A DNA stretch of 64,000 bases. Origin: Paenibacillus sp. 1011MAR3C5 (GTDB taxonomy: Bacteria > Bacillota > Bacilli > Paenibacillales > Paenibacillaceae). The translations under genes and the position numbers were made by a program. The notes under the pieces were generated by a model. The model was not told the origin of the DNA. It saw nothing but the letters and a program-made list of their open reading frames with translations, and searched no databases. This document shows positions 8,378 to 16,588 of this stretch, piece by piece; within the stretch, counting starts at the first letter, position 1, and every line of letters starts with the position of its first letter. The stretch covers positions 144,199-208,198 of the forward strand of contig NZ_QZCF01000009.1 of the NCBI RefSeq assembly GCF_003591485.1. Reading direction: 5' to 3'.

Positions 8378-9141
8378 AAAAAGCGCTTGCCGCAGAGTTT
8401 TCAAAGCTTCTCTCTTTACCCACCATATGGATCGCAGTTGTGGTTGGTATACTTGTTGCACCTGCAATTGCCGTAATCCGCTCCTTTCAGGAGCTTTCCG
8501 AAATCGCAAAAGGCGTTCAAACAGCGGTCGAATACCCTATCGGTTTTGAAGAGTTGGGGTTCGGTATTATGGGTGTTATTATTATTGGCGTTATAGCAAT
8601 CAGCAGTGAGTACTTCACTGAGAGTGAAGAATCCGGCAGCGGCGGACGTCAGATGACGACCAGTTTGACCGCCAACCCGTCTCGAATTCGTTTTCTGCTG
8701 TCGAAAGCGACTGCCGTTGCAGCAGTTAGCGCCATTCTCGCCATCATCGCGATCACTCTCACAATGATTGTGGTTCAGATCATTCTTGTGGAGCATGCTC
8801 CTGCGTTTGGGACTACCGATATTTTCCGGCTTATCGGCGTTGTATGCTATTGGGTGCTTACCGCACTTTTGGCTTTAGGATTTACGCTCCTGACTCGGCA
8901 CGCCGCTCTGCCGCTAGCCGTTTTGATGCTGAATAGCTCCGTCATGACCGTGACTTATTTGCTGACCCGCATCACCCCTTTGGCGAACTATCTGCCGGAT
9001 ATGGCCGGAATTCGCATGTTTCATGAAATCAAAGATGCCGGTAGTACACTCACACCGCTTGAGGGCGGTGCAGTTATGGCGGCTTGGGTGACAGCGTTGT
9101 TGCTCATTGGAACGATTACCTTTTGCCGGAGGGATGTATGA
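8374..9141 (+). CDS. ABC-2 type permease, first subunit
   Basis: 255 residues, about six membrane helices. The conserved opening KKALAAEFSKLLSLPTIW is the amphipathic start of this permease family. SSEYFTESEESGSGGRQMTT is the typical loop after helix 2, related to the S/CSEYxxGqirTTL motif in the next gene. It overlaps the ATPase stop by 4 bp. The end of the protein, VMAAWVTALLLIGTITFCRR, parallels the next gene, so the two permeases are related and probably form a heterodimer. Confidence 0.88.
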   Translation: MKKALAAEFSKLLSLPTIWIAVVVGILVAPAIAVIRSFQELSEIAKGVQTAVEYPIGFEELGFGIMGVIIIGVIAISSEYFTESEESGSGGRQMTTSLTANPSRIRFLLSKATAVAAVSAILAIIAITLTMIVVQIILVEHAPAFGTTDIFRLIGVVCYWVLTALLALGFTLLTRHAALPLAVLMLNSSVMTVTYLLTRITPLANYLPDMAGIRMFHEIKDAGSTLTPLEGGAVMAAWVTALLLIGTITFCRRDV

Positions 9142-9902
9142 GTACGTTGATCACTCGGACGTATAGTCAAGAAATGTGTCGGGCGATTAAGGCGGAGTTG
9201 TCAAAGCTATGTTCGCTGCCGATTACATGGTTCACCCTCGGCGGTACCTTTATCGTCAATTTTATTCTGGCTTACGCTTTCTCAAACGCCGGACTGCAGG
9301 GCTTAACCTCTATACAGAGCACGCTGGAAATCGGGTTGGCTTCTGTCAGCTATTCGCAAGCGGGACTTATGATCTTTGGCATACTGACCGTTTGCTCCGA
9401 ATATAACGGCGGTCAGATTCGCACAACACTGACGGCAATGCCGCGGCGAGGCATCCAGATTTTCGCGGCGTTATTCGCGCTGACAGTCGTGCTCATCCCT
9501 GCTGCATTCGTTGTATCATCCTCTGGAGTTCTGCTAACTCATATTATTAATGGAGATGCCGGGGCCCCTATTGTAGGGGGGAATCTCGTGTCCGCCATGC
9601 TGGGAGTAAGCGCATACCTCACGTTGACTGCACTGATCAGTGCGGCAATCGGAGTTGTTCTGCGCCGGATGCTCCCTGCGCTCGCTATCATACTCGGCTA
9701 TTACTTCATAGCGGGTCCGCTTATACGGGACCAAACAGATTTCGCCATGTATCTTCCGGATACGGCAGGTATTGTGATGTGGTTTCCGCAGCCCGATCAT
9801 GCAAGTGCGCTCACCCCGGTGCAAGGCGGCATCCTTTTGGGTGCTTGGACATTTGCCGCAATCATCATTGCTGCGACTGTATACCGAAAGCGAGATGTGT
9901 GA
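9138..9902 (+). CDS. ABC-2 type permease, second subunit
   Basis: About 254 residues with six predicted helices. The start is ATG at 9138, which overlaps the previous stop by 4 bp and has CCGGAGGG upstream; longer readings from 9084 would lie inside the previous gene. The loop CSEYNGGQIRTTLTAMPRRG is the conserved BcrB/ABC-2 motif. TPVQGGILLGAWTFAAIII near the end mirrors TPLEGGAVMAAWVTALLL in the first permease. Last gene of the operon; the dispersed repeat with its hairpin follows about 120 bp downstream and may terminate it. Confidence 0.88.
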   Translation: MSTLITRTYSQEMCRAIKAELSKLCSLPITWFTLGGTFIVNFILAYAFSNAGLQGLTSIQSTLEIGLASVSYSQAGLMIFGILTVCSEYNGGQIRTTLTAMPRRGIQIFAALFALTVVLIPAAFVVSSSGVLLTHIINGDAGAPIVGGNLVSAMLGVSAYLTLTALISAAIGVVLRRMLPALAIILGYYFIAGPLIRDQTDFAMYLPDTAGIVMWFPQPDHASALTPVQGGILLGAWTFAAIIIAATVYRKRDV

Positions 9903-9928
9903 ATCATTTTTTTGCGGAGGCGAGCGAA

Positions 9929-10075
9929 CTTCGTCAGCTTATAATCAGGATTCGGACATCTCATGATGACAGTGAGAAAGGCAAGCTGTATCGAAACTTG
10001 GCTCTGCCAAAAATGCATCTAACGCAACCTGATAAGGATTGCGTTTATTATTTGGTGATTACCAAAGGGAAGATA
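9929..10075. repeat. Dispersed intergenic repeat, copy B (full length)
   Basis: Aligns with 3271-3412 over about 140 bp, including CTTCGTCAGC, AGGATTCGGACAT and the AACGCAACC hairpin (arms 10021-10029 and 10036-10045, with one bulged base). It lies between the ABC permease and a convergent HxlR gene. The hairpin is followed by an interrupted T run, so it may terminate rightward transcription. Confidence 0.7.
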
Positions 10076-10125
10076 TCCTCCTACAGGTTTGCCCGCGCGA
10101 AATACATGTATGCTCACTGGGACTG

Positions 10126-10593
10126 CTATCGTTGCTCCAACTGCTCAACTACACTCCCTGGTCCAGCAAATACAGACCCGCCACTTTGAACCGTCTTCCG
10201 TATAAGCTGAATCAAACTGTCCTTGTCCATCGGGATATCGGCTAACGCAGCAAAGGTTTCTGCGGTTTCGGGTTCATACTTCGCTCCCCAGGCGGATAAT
10301 TCCCATAGGACCGGCAACAAATCCAACCCGGCCTCCGTTAATGCATACAGGTCTTTTCTTTTGTCAGTGGGATGAGGGTTCTTAGTAATCAGTCCCATCG
10401 CTTCAAGACGGGACAAGCGATTCGTTAGAATATTTCTGGCAATTCCTTCATCCGAGGCAAGGAATTCCCCGAACGTTCTCTTTCCTGCAAATAGGATATC
10501 CCTGATGATCAGCAGTGACCAGGAGTCGCCTAACAGATCTAGAGAAAATGAGATCGGACAATCCGATCTTCTTTGTGGTTTGGAATCTCGCAT
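10126..10593 (-). CDS. HxlR-family transcriptional regulator
   Basis: 155 residues. The family core is clear: SFSLDLLGDSWSLLIIRDI, then RTFGEFLASDEGIARNILTN, RLSRLEAMGLI and the wing TDKRKDLYALTEAG. Many HxlR proteins sense electrophiles or aldehydes through a Cys near the N-terminus; here one is present in RRSDCPISF. It is divergent from the YCII/DinB gene pair, with the shared promoter region at 10594-10674. The AT-rich stretch TTGATTATAATTATAATAAAG there may carry both promoters and the operator. The target is inferred from position. Confidence 0.92.
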   Translation of the reverse strand: MRDSKPQRRSDCPISFSLDLLGDSWSLLIIRDILFAGKRTFGEFLASDEGIARNILTNRLSRLEAMGLITKNPHPTDKRKDLYALTEAGLDLLPVLWELSAWGAKYEPETAETFAALADIPMDKDSLIQLIRKTVQSGGSVFAGPGSVVEQLEQR

Positions 10594-10674
10594 AGGGCCT
10601 CCCTTGACTTCTTGAATTGATTATAATTATAATAAAGTCAGTTTCAAAATGCAACTGAAATGGAGGGGATGCAA

Positions 10675-10974
10675 TTGAAATTTATGTTGGTTTATAGAGG
10701 TGGTGTCGTTCCAGAAGATCAATTTGATCGGAATATTAATGAACTATGGGGATGGCTCGACAATCTAAAGGAAAATGGGTATGAAAAGGTTCGTTTTGCG
10801 GGAAGCGGCCGTAAAATCATTTCGCAGGATTCGATTACTGATTACTCCGGAGACTTATTCGGGGTTTCCATAATCGAAGCTGATTCTTTGGAGGAAGTGG
10901 TCTCGTTAACTTCCGATTGGCCGGAATTGCAATATGGGGGCAGGATTGAGATCGTAGAAGCGATAGGTGATTAA
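10675..10974 (+). CDS. YCII-like small protein
   Basis: About 99 residues starting MKFMLVYRGG. The start is TTG at 10675, with GGAGGGG at 10662-10668 six bases upstream; the ATG at 10660 would precede the ribosome site. The pattern fits YCII-like ferredoxin-fold proteins: a strand MKFMLVY, a helical middle, GVSIIEADSLEEVVSL, then the last strand GRIEIVEAI. Members have been linked to dehydrochlorinases and sigma-factor modules, but the reaction is generally unknown. It is followed at 1 bp by a DinB-like gene. Confidence 0.75.
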   Translation: MKFMLVYRGGVVPEDQFDRNINELWGWLDNLKENGYEKVRFAGSGRKIISQDSITDYSGDLFGVSIIEADSLEEVVSLTSDWPELQYGGRIEIVEAIGD

Positions 10975-10975
10975 C

Positions 10976-11443
10976 ATGTCCGATACCTATATATTGAATT
11001 TGTTTGCAGATCTAAGAAAACAAATATTGAGTGTGATAACGAGACTGTCAAAGGGTCAAATGGAGCACATTCCTAAAGGCTTCAATAACAATCTCCATTG
11101 GCAAGCCGGACATGTGCTGACGATAACGGATGAATTAATATTTGAGTTTTCGGGCGTGGGGGCAAGGATGCCACAGTACTATAGAGCTTATTTTGCTTCA
11201 GGCACAAGTCCCTCAAGCTGGCTGGGCCAACCGCCAGGGATTGATACAATTCTTAGGGAATTGGAGAATCAGATGGTGGAAATAGGCAAGAAGTATGACG
11301 GTCTGCTGGCGCAGCCTGTAGCAGATGCGAATAACTTTCTTCAAGCAAGTGTTATCGGCGAACTTTTCCATGTTCTAATTGCCCATGAAAGTACGCATCT
11401 AGGAATGATCATTGCGATGGACAAGGTTTTGCAGCATGAATAA
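10976..11443 (+). CDS. DinB-superfamily protein (putative metal-dependent hydrolase/transferase)
   Basis: About 155 residues, a four-helix bundle. The expected metal ligands are visible as three histidines: NLHWQAGHVL (helix 2) and AHESTHLGMI (helix 4). ATG at 10976 is used because AGGTGAT at the end of the previous gene gives the ribosome site. The family includes DinB/YfiT and thiol-transferases (bacillithiol S-transferase types); a detoxification role would suit the divergent HxlR regulator but is inference. A bidirectional terminator follows at 11488-11521. Confidence 0.85.
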   Translation: MSDTYILNLFADLRKQILSVITRLSKGQMEHIPKGFNNNLHWQAGHVLTITDELIFEFSGVGARMPQYYRAYFASGTSPSSWLGQPPGIDTILRELENQMVEIGKKYDGLLAQPVADANNFLQASVIGELFHVLIAHESTHLGMIIAMDKVLQHE

Positions 11444-11487
11444 ATGGGTTACGTACCGCTGCAACAATCTGTGTTCAGTCATGCAAA

Positions 11488-11521
11488 AAAGCGATGAGAA
11501 GAAATAAATTCTCATCGCTTT
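11488..11521. terminator. Bidirectional terminator
   Basis: Perfect 13-bp arms AAAGCGATGAGAA and TTCTCATCGCTTT with an 8-base loop, A-rich before and T-rich after. It separates the convergent DinB-like and phosphotransferase genes. Confidence 0.85.
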
Positions 11522-11549
11522 CGTCGCAACCTGCGGTACTACAAAAAGG

Positions 11550-12554
11550 CTATATATCCCGTTTTACATATTCAAAGGGATTTTCACACGAATACATTTC
11601 ATCGAAAAATCCCCTATACGGGATGTCGTCTTCCAGACATTTGATGCGATACGACAACTCCTCGTCACATTCTGGATCCTCGCAGTTGTTACTCATGACC
11701 TCGAATGTATCTACAATCCCTTCCATGAGGGTAGCTTTTAAAAACAAAGGAAACTTATCCAGCATCGAATTGTCGATGTCAGTTTCGGATCTGTATCCAT
11801 CGATGACCGTTGCGAAATAATCATCCATAAACTTCTTGCGCTTGCCGGCGTCTGGTTCGAACTGAATCCAGCCCACACCGTTGGTCCAGAGATCTGTCAG
11901 ATCATACATATACCAGCCGAAACATGAATTATCGAAATCATATACCGTGATTTGCCCGTTATCAAAATCAATCGAATAATTCCCATCATTGAGATCAAAA
12001 TGGAGCATCCCATAAGACTCACGGTCCATATCCAACTCTTCTAAGGATTTCAAAAGCTCTACCATCTTCTCCTTAAGCAGAGATAATGAGTCCGGTATCA
12101 GCTTGTCGATATATTCGGCATTATATTTATCAAAAAAACTGTACCGTCGATGAACGGGGGTATAGCCCTTCGATATTTCGTGCAGCTTCCCCAGCACCTT
12201 CCCGCAATTATAAAAATACTCGGAAAGCGGGACGCCTTCCCGGTATTGATAGTGGTTTTCGACCATCATTTTTCCCTTGGCCTTTTTGAACAGGCAAATA
12301 AAAAAGGTATGCTGATGATGGACGAGCTCTTCCAGCAGATTCCCGTTCCGGGAGCTGACTACATCAGAGACACTTCCGCCATGCTCAAATAAATACCGGA
12401 TATACTCTGCTTCGGCCAGATAATCCTCCCGGCTCCTGTCAGGCAAGAAAGAGATTCTGATTATTAAAGCGTCTTCGCCATCCTTCTCACAGGTAAAAAC
12501 AACATTCCGCCCTCCGTCATGCGCAGGAATCAGCTTGAATTGATAGCCTTCCAA
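11550..12554 (-). CDS. Aminoglycoside/choline-kinase-like phosphotransferase (APH family)
   Basis: 334 residues from the first standard start (TTG at 12554). The catalytic loop is HFDLNDGNYSIDF, with the Asp and Asn expected of APH enzymes, and the metal-binding motif is ITVYDFDNSCFGW. The N-lobe (NVVFTCEKDGEDALIIRIS) carries the nucleotide-binding strands. The open frame continues 23 codons upstream to ATA at 12623, exactly 7 bases from a perfect GGAGGAGG at 12631-12638. These codons (NHNEVVQISDAYLLPLIS) look like the family's normal N-terminus. The true start may therefore be a mutated ATG, and the gene may be poorly expressed. The substrate is unknown. Confidence 0.85.
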   Translation of the reverse strand: MEGYQFKLIPAHDGGRNVVFTCEKDGEDALIIRISFLPDRSREDYLAEAEYIRYLFEHGGSVSDVVSSRNGNLLEELVHHQHTFFICLFKKAKGKMMVENHYQYREGVPLSEYFYNCGKVLGKLHEISKGYTPVHRRYSFFDKYNAEYIDKLIPDSLSLLKEKMVELLKSLEELDMDRESYGMLHFDLNDGNYSIDFDNGQITVYDFDNSCFGWYMYDLTDLWTNGVGWIQFEPDAGKRKKFMDDYFATVIDGYRSETDIDNSMLDKFPLFLKATLMEGIVDTFEVMSNNCEDPECDEELSYRIKCLEDDIPYRGFFDEMYSCENPFEYVKRDI

Positions 12555-12851
12555 CCCATATAGCTCAGATATTAGCGGAAGTAAATAAGCATCACTGATT
12601 TGAACAACCTCGTTATGATTTATACAATCTCCTCCTCCACATTTTTACAACGACTTCCTACAAACCACCTTAATTGACATGAATAACTCACTCCTTTCAG
12701 TTGACTTAAATTTTACCTATAAATGTTAACGGGACTCCAGGTAAACTTTATATATAATCAATTTATTGCTGCGAAGGACGCCAGATGTGCTCCAATGTCC
12801 CGGGGCTAACTCCTTTATGGACGTGCTTCCAAAATTTTATAACCAAAGCTA

Positions 12852-12892
12852 TTGACAACGCAGCTACTACGTAATACTATGTAGAGGTAGTA
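12852..12892 (+). promoter_or_regulatory. SigmaA promoter with overlapping inverted repeat, PadR operon
   Basis: TTGACA at 12852-12857, 17-bp spacer, TACTAT at 12875-12880. An inverted repeat CTACTAC (12864-12870) / GTAGTA (12887-12892) brackets the -10 and is a candidate operator for the PadR protein encoded just downstream. Confidence 0.7.
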
Positions 12893-12903
12893 AGTGATAC
12901 TTG

Positions 12904-12967
12904 ATACCAGTCATACAGAATACCAGTCATACAGAATACCAGTCATACAGAATACCAGTCATACAGA
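12904..12967 (+). repeat. Four perfect tandem 16-bp repeats in a 5' leader
   Basis: The unit ATACCAGTCATACAGA occurs four times without interruption (12904, 12920, 12936, 12952). The array lies between the promoter at 12852-12880 and the ribosome site of the PadR gene, so it should be transcribed as leader. It is not coding: any frame read through it shifts with each unit. Confidence 0.95.
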
Positions 12968-12987
12968 ATAGCAAAGGAATGATGAGG

Positions 12988-13314
12988 TTGGAAAACTTAA
13001 CGGAAATGCTAAAAGGCGTGCTGGAGGGCTGCATTCTTGAAATCATTAGCCGCGATGAAACCTACGGCTACGAAATTACGCGGCAGCTGAACGCTCTCGG
13101 CTTCCAGGATGTGGTGGAGGGAACCGTGTACACGATCCTAGTCCGGCTAGAAAAAAATAAGCTGGTAGAGACCACCAAGAAGCCCTCCGATATGGGGCCG
13201 CCGAGAAAGTTCTTCACGCTCAACGACGCAGGGCGCAAGGAGCTGCAGAATTTCTGGGAAAGATGGGAGTTCGTATCCTCAAAAATGAATGAGTTAAAGG
13301 AGAGAAAACAATGA
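12988..13314 (+). CDS. PadR-family transcriptional regulator
   Basis: About 108 residues, opening MENLTEMLKGVLEGCILEII. The winged helix contains GYEITRQLNALGF, then VVEGTVYTILVRLEKNKLV, and the wing PPRKFFTLNDAGRKEL. The start is TTG at 12988, 9 bases after AAAGGA; a longer frame from 12901 would read through the tandem repeats and is not credible. It overlaps the next gene by 4 bp. PadR-DUF1048-DUF1048-ABC-permease is a recurrent Gram-positive operon in which PadR represses the exporter and probably senses its substrate. Autoregulation is suggested by the inverted repeat on the -10. Confidence 0.92.
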   Translation: MENLTEMLKGVLEGCILEIISRDETYGYEITRQLNALGFQDVVEGTVYTILVRLEKNKLVETTKKPSDMGPPRKFFTLNDAGRKELQNFWERWEFVSSKMNELKERKQ

Positions 13315-13658
13315 ACTTTTGGGAGAAAATCACGGGAAGTGACATGACTAAACAATATAAAGCGTTTGAAGCGCGGGCCAATCTGCTGCCGGCTGATTAT
13401 CAAGCGGCATGGGAAAGCATAAAGACCCATCTTTGGCAGCACTCCGATTTCACCGGACGCAACCTTATGCCCATTCTTGACGGTGTGCTTGGCCTGCTCG
13501 AAGAAACGGCGGCGGACGGCCAGAGTGTCGGGGAGGTTCTGGGTGATGACATCAAAGGCTTCTGTTCAGCGTTAGTTGGTGACGAAGGGGCAAAGTCTTA
13601 CCGCGACAAGTGGCGCGCGCAGCTCAATCATAATATCGCCAAAAAATTAGGCAAATAG
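13311..13658 (+). CDS. DUF1048 family protein, first copy
   Basis: 115 residues, mostly helical, opening MNFWEKITGSDMTKQYKAFE. The conserved DUF1048 features are LPADYQAAWESIKTHLW, the helix ILDGVLGLLEETAADG, and GDDIKGFCSALV. Overlaps the PadR stop by 4 bp. The role of DUF1048 proteins is not established; they nearly always accompany PadR regulators and drug-type ABC exporters, as here. The following gene is a diverged second copy. Confidence 0.88.
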   Translation: MNFWEKITGSDMTKQYKAFEARANLLPADYQAAWESIKTHLWQHSDFTGRNLMPILDGVLGLLEETAADGQSVGEVLGDDIKGFCSALVGDEGAKSYRDKWRAQLNHNIAKKLGK

Positions 13659-13670
13659 GAGGAAAATAAA

Positions 13671-14021
13671 ATGAGCATACAAGATATCATCCAAGGCAAA
13701 AAAGAATGGCGCGCGCATGTGGCGCGTGTCAAAGCGCTCCCGCAAGATTATCGAATTGTGTACAAGGAGATTCAAAAATATCTCTTCAAGGTTGGCCCTG
13801 TTGAATTAAGCGAGGGGACGGGATTGCTCTCGGGGATTGTTGATCTATTTGAAGAAGGCGCAGCGTCGGGGAAAGGCGTGCTCGAAGTGACAGGCAGGGA
13901 CGTAGCGGCTTTCTGCGACGAACTCATCAAGGATTCCAAAACTCACGCTGATCTCTACCAAGAAACGGTTGACCAAAAGATGAACAAGGCCATGAAAAAA
14001 GTTACGGATAAATTAAAGTAA
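13671..14021 (+). CDS. DUF1048 family protein, second copy
   Basis: 116 residues. It shares the same layout as the preceding gene: LPQDYRIVYKEIQKYLF matches LPADYQAAWESIKTHLW, and GRDVAAFCDELI matches GDDIKGFCSALV. A good ribosome site AGGAGG lies 12 bp after the first copy's stop. The tandem pair arose by duplication and diverged; a heterodimer is plausible but unproven. Confidence 0.88.
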   Translation: MSIQDIIQGKKEWRAHVARVKALPQDYRIVYKEIQKYLFKVGPVELSEGTGLLSGIVDLFEEGAASGKGVLEVTGRDVAAFCDELIKDSKTHADLYQETVDQKMNKAMKKVTDKLK

Positions 14022-14033
14022 GGGGGGATTCGC

Positions 14034-14792
14034 ATGGGAGCAGCAATTGAAGTGAAAGGCCTGCGAAAGTCTTTCAAGGACAAAGAAGTTCTGAAGGGCG
14101 TCGATTTAGAAGTGAAGCAAGGTGAGATATTCGCCCTGCTTGGCTCCAACGGCGCGGGCAAGACGACGATTGTTAAAGTCCTTACCACGCTGCTTGCGCA
14201 GGACGGAGGAACTGCCATCGTGGACGGCTATGACGTTGCGTCAAAGTCCGATCGTGTAAGGCATTCGATCAGCCTGACCGGCCAGTTCGCCGCCGTGGAC
14301 GAGATTTTGACCGGGAGGGAAAATCTCATCATGATTGCGAAGCTGCGGCATCTCGATCATCCGCGTCAGGTGGCGGATAACATGCTGCAACGCTTTGGAT
14401 TGACAGAAGCCGCCGATCGCAAGCCGTCCACTTATTCGGGCGGCATGCGCCGCAGGCTCGATATCGCTTTGAGCCTTGTAGGAAATCCGCGGATTATCTT
14501 CCTCGACGAGCCGACAACCGGGCTTGATCCCGAGGCGCGTATTGAGGTTTGGAAGATTGTCAGGGAGCTTGCCGACGGAGGCACGACGATATTCCTGACT
14601 ACGCAATATCTTGAGGAAGCCGAGCAACTGGCAGATCAGATTGCCATCCTGCATGAGGGCAGGATTATTGCGGGAGGCACGCTTGAGGAGCTGAAAAAGC
14701 TATTCCCGCCCGCCAAGGCGGAATATGTGGAGAAACAGCCGACATTAGAGGAGATATTCCTCGCCATCATCGGCAAAAGGGAGGCGAACTAA
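14034..14792 (+). CDS. ABC transporter ATP-binding protein (DrrA-like)
   Basis: 252 residues. Walker A GSNGAGKTT, Q loop in SLTGQFAAVDE, signature YSGGMRRRLDIALSL, Walker B IIFLDEPTTGLDPEAR and the switch region LTTQYLEEAEQLAD are all intact. The C-terminal block PTLEEIFLAI is the DrrA-type end motif. Q replaces the usual H in LTTQY, as is normal in DrrA proteins. Preceded by AGGGGGG and directly followed by the permease. It likely energises export of a hydrophobic drug or toxin that PadR senses. Confidence 0.93.
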   Translation: MGAAIEVKGLRKSFKDKEVLKGVDLEVKQGEIFALLGSNGAGKTTIVKVLTTLLAQDGGTAIVDGYDVASKSDRVRHSISLTGQFAAVDEILTGRENLIMIAKLRHLDHPRQVADNMLQRFGLTEAADRKPSTYSGGMRRRLDIALSLVGNPRIIFLDEPTTGLDPEARIEVWKIVRELADGGTTIFLTTQYLEEAEQLADQIAILHEGRIIAGGTLEELKKLFPPAKAEYVEKQPTLEEIFLAIIGKREAN

Positions 14793-15563
14793 ATGGAGAC
14801 TGCAAAAAACTACTTTTTCAGCGATATGCGAGTCATGCTAGGGCGTTCCATGCGCCATGTGTTCCGCAGTATGGACACCATTATCACGGTCTGCATCACT
14901 CCGATTGCGATGATGCTGCTATTCGTCTATGTGTTAGGAGGCGCAATCCAGACCGGTACGGAAAACTATGTGAACTACCTGTTGCCAGGCATTCTGCTAA
15001 TTGCGATTGCAAGCGGGATATCCTATACGGCTTACCGCTTGTTCCTGGATAAGCAACGGGGCATCATTGAGCGGTTTCACTCCATGCCGATCGCGCGTTC
15101 CACTGTGCTGTGGGGGCATGTGCTGACCTCGGTCGTATCCAACGCCATTTCTGTAGTTGTCATTATTCTTGTAGCGCTCCTTATGGGCTTCCGTTCATCG
15201 GCTGGGATCATGTCTTGGCTTGCCGTAGCCGGTATACTCGCACTGTTCACGTTGGCTTTGACCTGGATCGCGGCGCTTGCCGGTCTGTCCGCAAAAACGG
15301 TAGAAGGTGCAAGCGCGTTTTCTTACCCCCTAATTTTCCTGCCCTTCATCAGCTCGGCGTTTGTGCCGACGGAGTCGATGCCGATGGCCGTCCGCGTCTT
15401 TGCCGAAAACCAGCCGGTAACCTCAATCGTATCAGCTATACGCGCATTGCTCGCCGAACAGCCTGTCGGCAATGATATTTGGATTGCGTTAGCATGGTGC
15501 TTAGGGATACTGATCGTCGCATATTTCTTCGCGATGCGGGCATACAAACGCAAAGCCGTTTAA
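14793..15563 (+). CDS. ABC-2 permease (DrrB-like)
   Basis: 256 residues with about six membrane helices. The start codon directly follows the ATPase stop. Typical DrrB features are visible: an N-terminal amphipathic stretch MRHVFRSMDTIITVCITPIA, then NYLLPGILLIAIASGISYTA, the loop RGIIERFHSMPIARS, and the late motif FISSAFVPTESMP before the last helix. It forms the membrane channel of the preceding ATPase. A hairpin terminator of the dispersed type lies 70 bp downstream. Confidence 0.92.
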   Translation: METAKNYFFSDMRVMLGRSMRHVFRSMDTIITVCITPIAMMLLFVYVLGGAIQTGTENYVNYLLPGILLIAIASGISYTAYRLFLDKQRGIIERFHSMPIARSTVLWGHVLTSVVSNAISVVVIILVALLMGFRSSAGIMSWLAVAGILALFTLALTWIAALAGLSAKTVEGASAFSYPLIFLPFISSAFVPTESMPMAVRVFAENQPVTSIVSAIRALLAEQPVGNDIWIALAWCLGILIVAYFFAMRAYKRKAV

Positions 15564-15633
15564 TGGCTGCCGGCAAGATCAAGTCCTTCAGAGGTTTTGA
15601 AGATACGGGGCATTGGAAGCCGCGTATATGCTG

Positions 15634-15662
15634 AACGCAACCTGTTAAAGGTTGCGTTTTTT
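15634..15662 (+). terminator. Terminator of the PadR operon (dispersed hairpin type, copy D)
   Basis: Arms AACGCAACCT and AGGTTGCGTT with a 5-base loop, followed by seven Ts. Same hairpin as at 5611, 10021, 30253 and 41386. Confidence 0.85.
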
Positions 15663-15815
15663 ATTTGATTTCATTTTGAACTCTTCTGTATAGGTAGATC
15701 ATTTCTTCTTCTTTCATTACTTGCCTTGCTCGCAGAGATGTCGTTTTTCTTGCCTATTGGTGGTAACATATGGTATGTGACTAACCGATATTTTATCGTT
15801 AACAAAGGAGAAATA

Positions 15816-16508
15816 ATGAATAATCCGATACATATTCTTGTTGCCGAAGATGATAATGATATCAGTCGGCTGCTGTGCAGCATTATTAAGAAAAGCGGCT
15901 ATATTGCCCAGCCTGCTTATTCCGGAACAGAGGCACTCCTCTATCTGGAGCAGCGCAAATGGAGCATGCTGCTTCTCGATCTGATGCTGCCGGGAATGAC
16001 AGGTGAAGAGCTTCTTAGCCGGATCGACAATCGTGACGATATGCCGGTTATTATTATTTCGGCCAAAGGCGAGCCGAAGACCAAGGTATCTGTCCTTCGC
16101 GGGGGAGCGGATGATTTCATTACGAAGCCATTTGATGTGGAGGAAGTATCTGCACGAATCGATGCCAGGCTCCGCACCTATGCGCGAATCGCTCAACCGG
16201 CTTTGCCTCATGTGCTGCAGCATAAGGGGCTTGTGCTAGATCGAGACACGATGTCGGTTACTGCAGATGGAGCTGAACTGACTTTGACCGCACGAGAGTT
16301 TGAGATCCTTTCCTTGCTGCTGTCGGCACCGAAGAAAGTATTCACCAAATCCAATCTATACGAAAGAGTTTGGCAGGAACCCTTCTACGGAGACGACAAC
16401 ATTATGAATGTTCATATGAGCAATTTGCGAAGCAAGCTGGCAAAGGCTGCTCCGGGATGCGACTTTATCGAGACAGTATGGGGCATGGGCTATCGGCTAA
16501 AGCCTTAA
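15816..16508 (+). CDS. OmpR-family response regulator (lantibiotic-module type)
   Basis: About 230 residues. Receiver: acidic EDDND, phospho-acceptor in LLLDLMLPGMTG, Ser in VIIISAKG, Lys in FITKPFD. Effector: LTAREFEILSLL, then MNVHMSNLRSKL and the end IETVWGMGYRLKP. The start is ATG at 15816 with AAAGGAG at 15804-15810. The partial regulator at the left window edge is a close homologue, and so are the ATPases that follow each of them. It heads a four-gene unit: regulator, ATPase, permease, kinase. Confidence 0.93.
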   Translation: MNNPIHILVAEDDNDISRLLCSIIKKSGYIAQPAYSGTEALLYLEQRKWSMLLLDLMLPGMTGEELLSRIDNRDDMPVIIISAKGEPKTKVSVLRGGADDFITKPFDVEEVSARIDARLRTYARIAQPALPHVLQHKGLVLDRDTMSVTADGAELTLTAREFEILSLLLSAPKKVFTKSNLYERVWQEPFYGDDNIMNVHMSNLRSKLAKAAPGCDFIETVWGMGYRLKP

Positions 16509-16588
16509 GACATTCTTAAGATTTGACTTTAGTTCTGCTTATGTTTTGGCTTCTATATTTGGTCTATCACATAAAGGAGGCCAAGAAG

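Noticed and set aside
12904..12967. CRISPR-like repeat array
   Set aside because: The units are 16 bp and directly adjoining with no spacers, so this is a simple tandem repeat.
12901..12990. Extended N-terminus of the PadR protein from TTG 12901
   Set aside because: It would be encoded by the tandem repeats, and the ribosome site AAAGGA lies after them.
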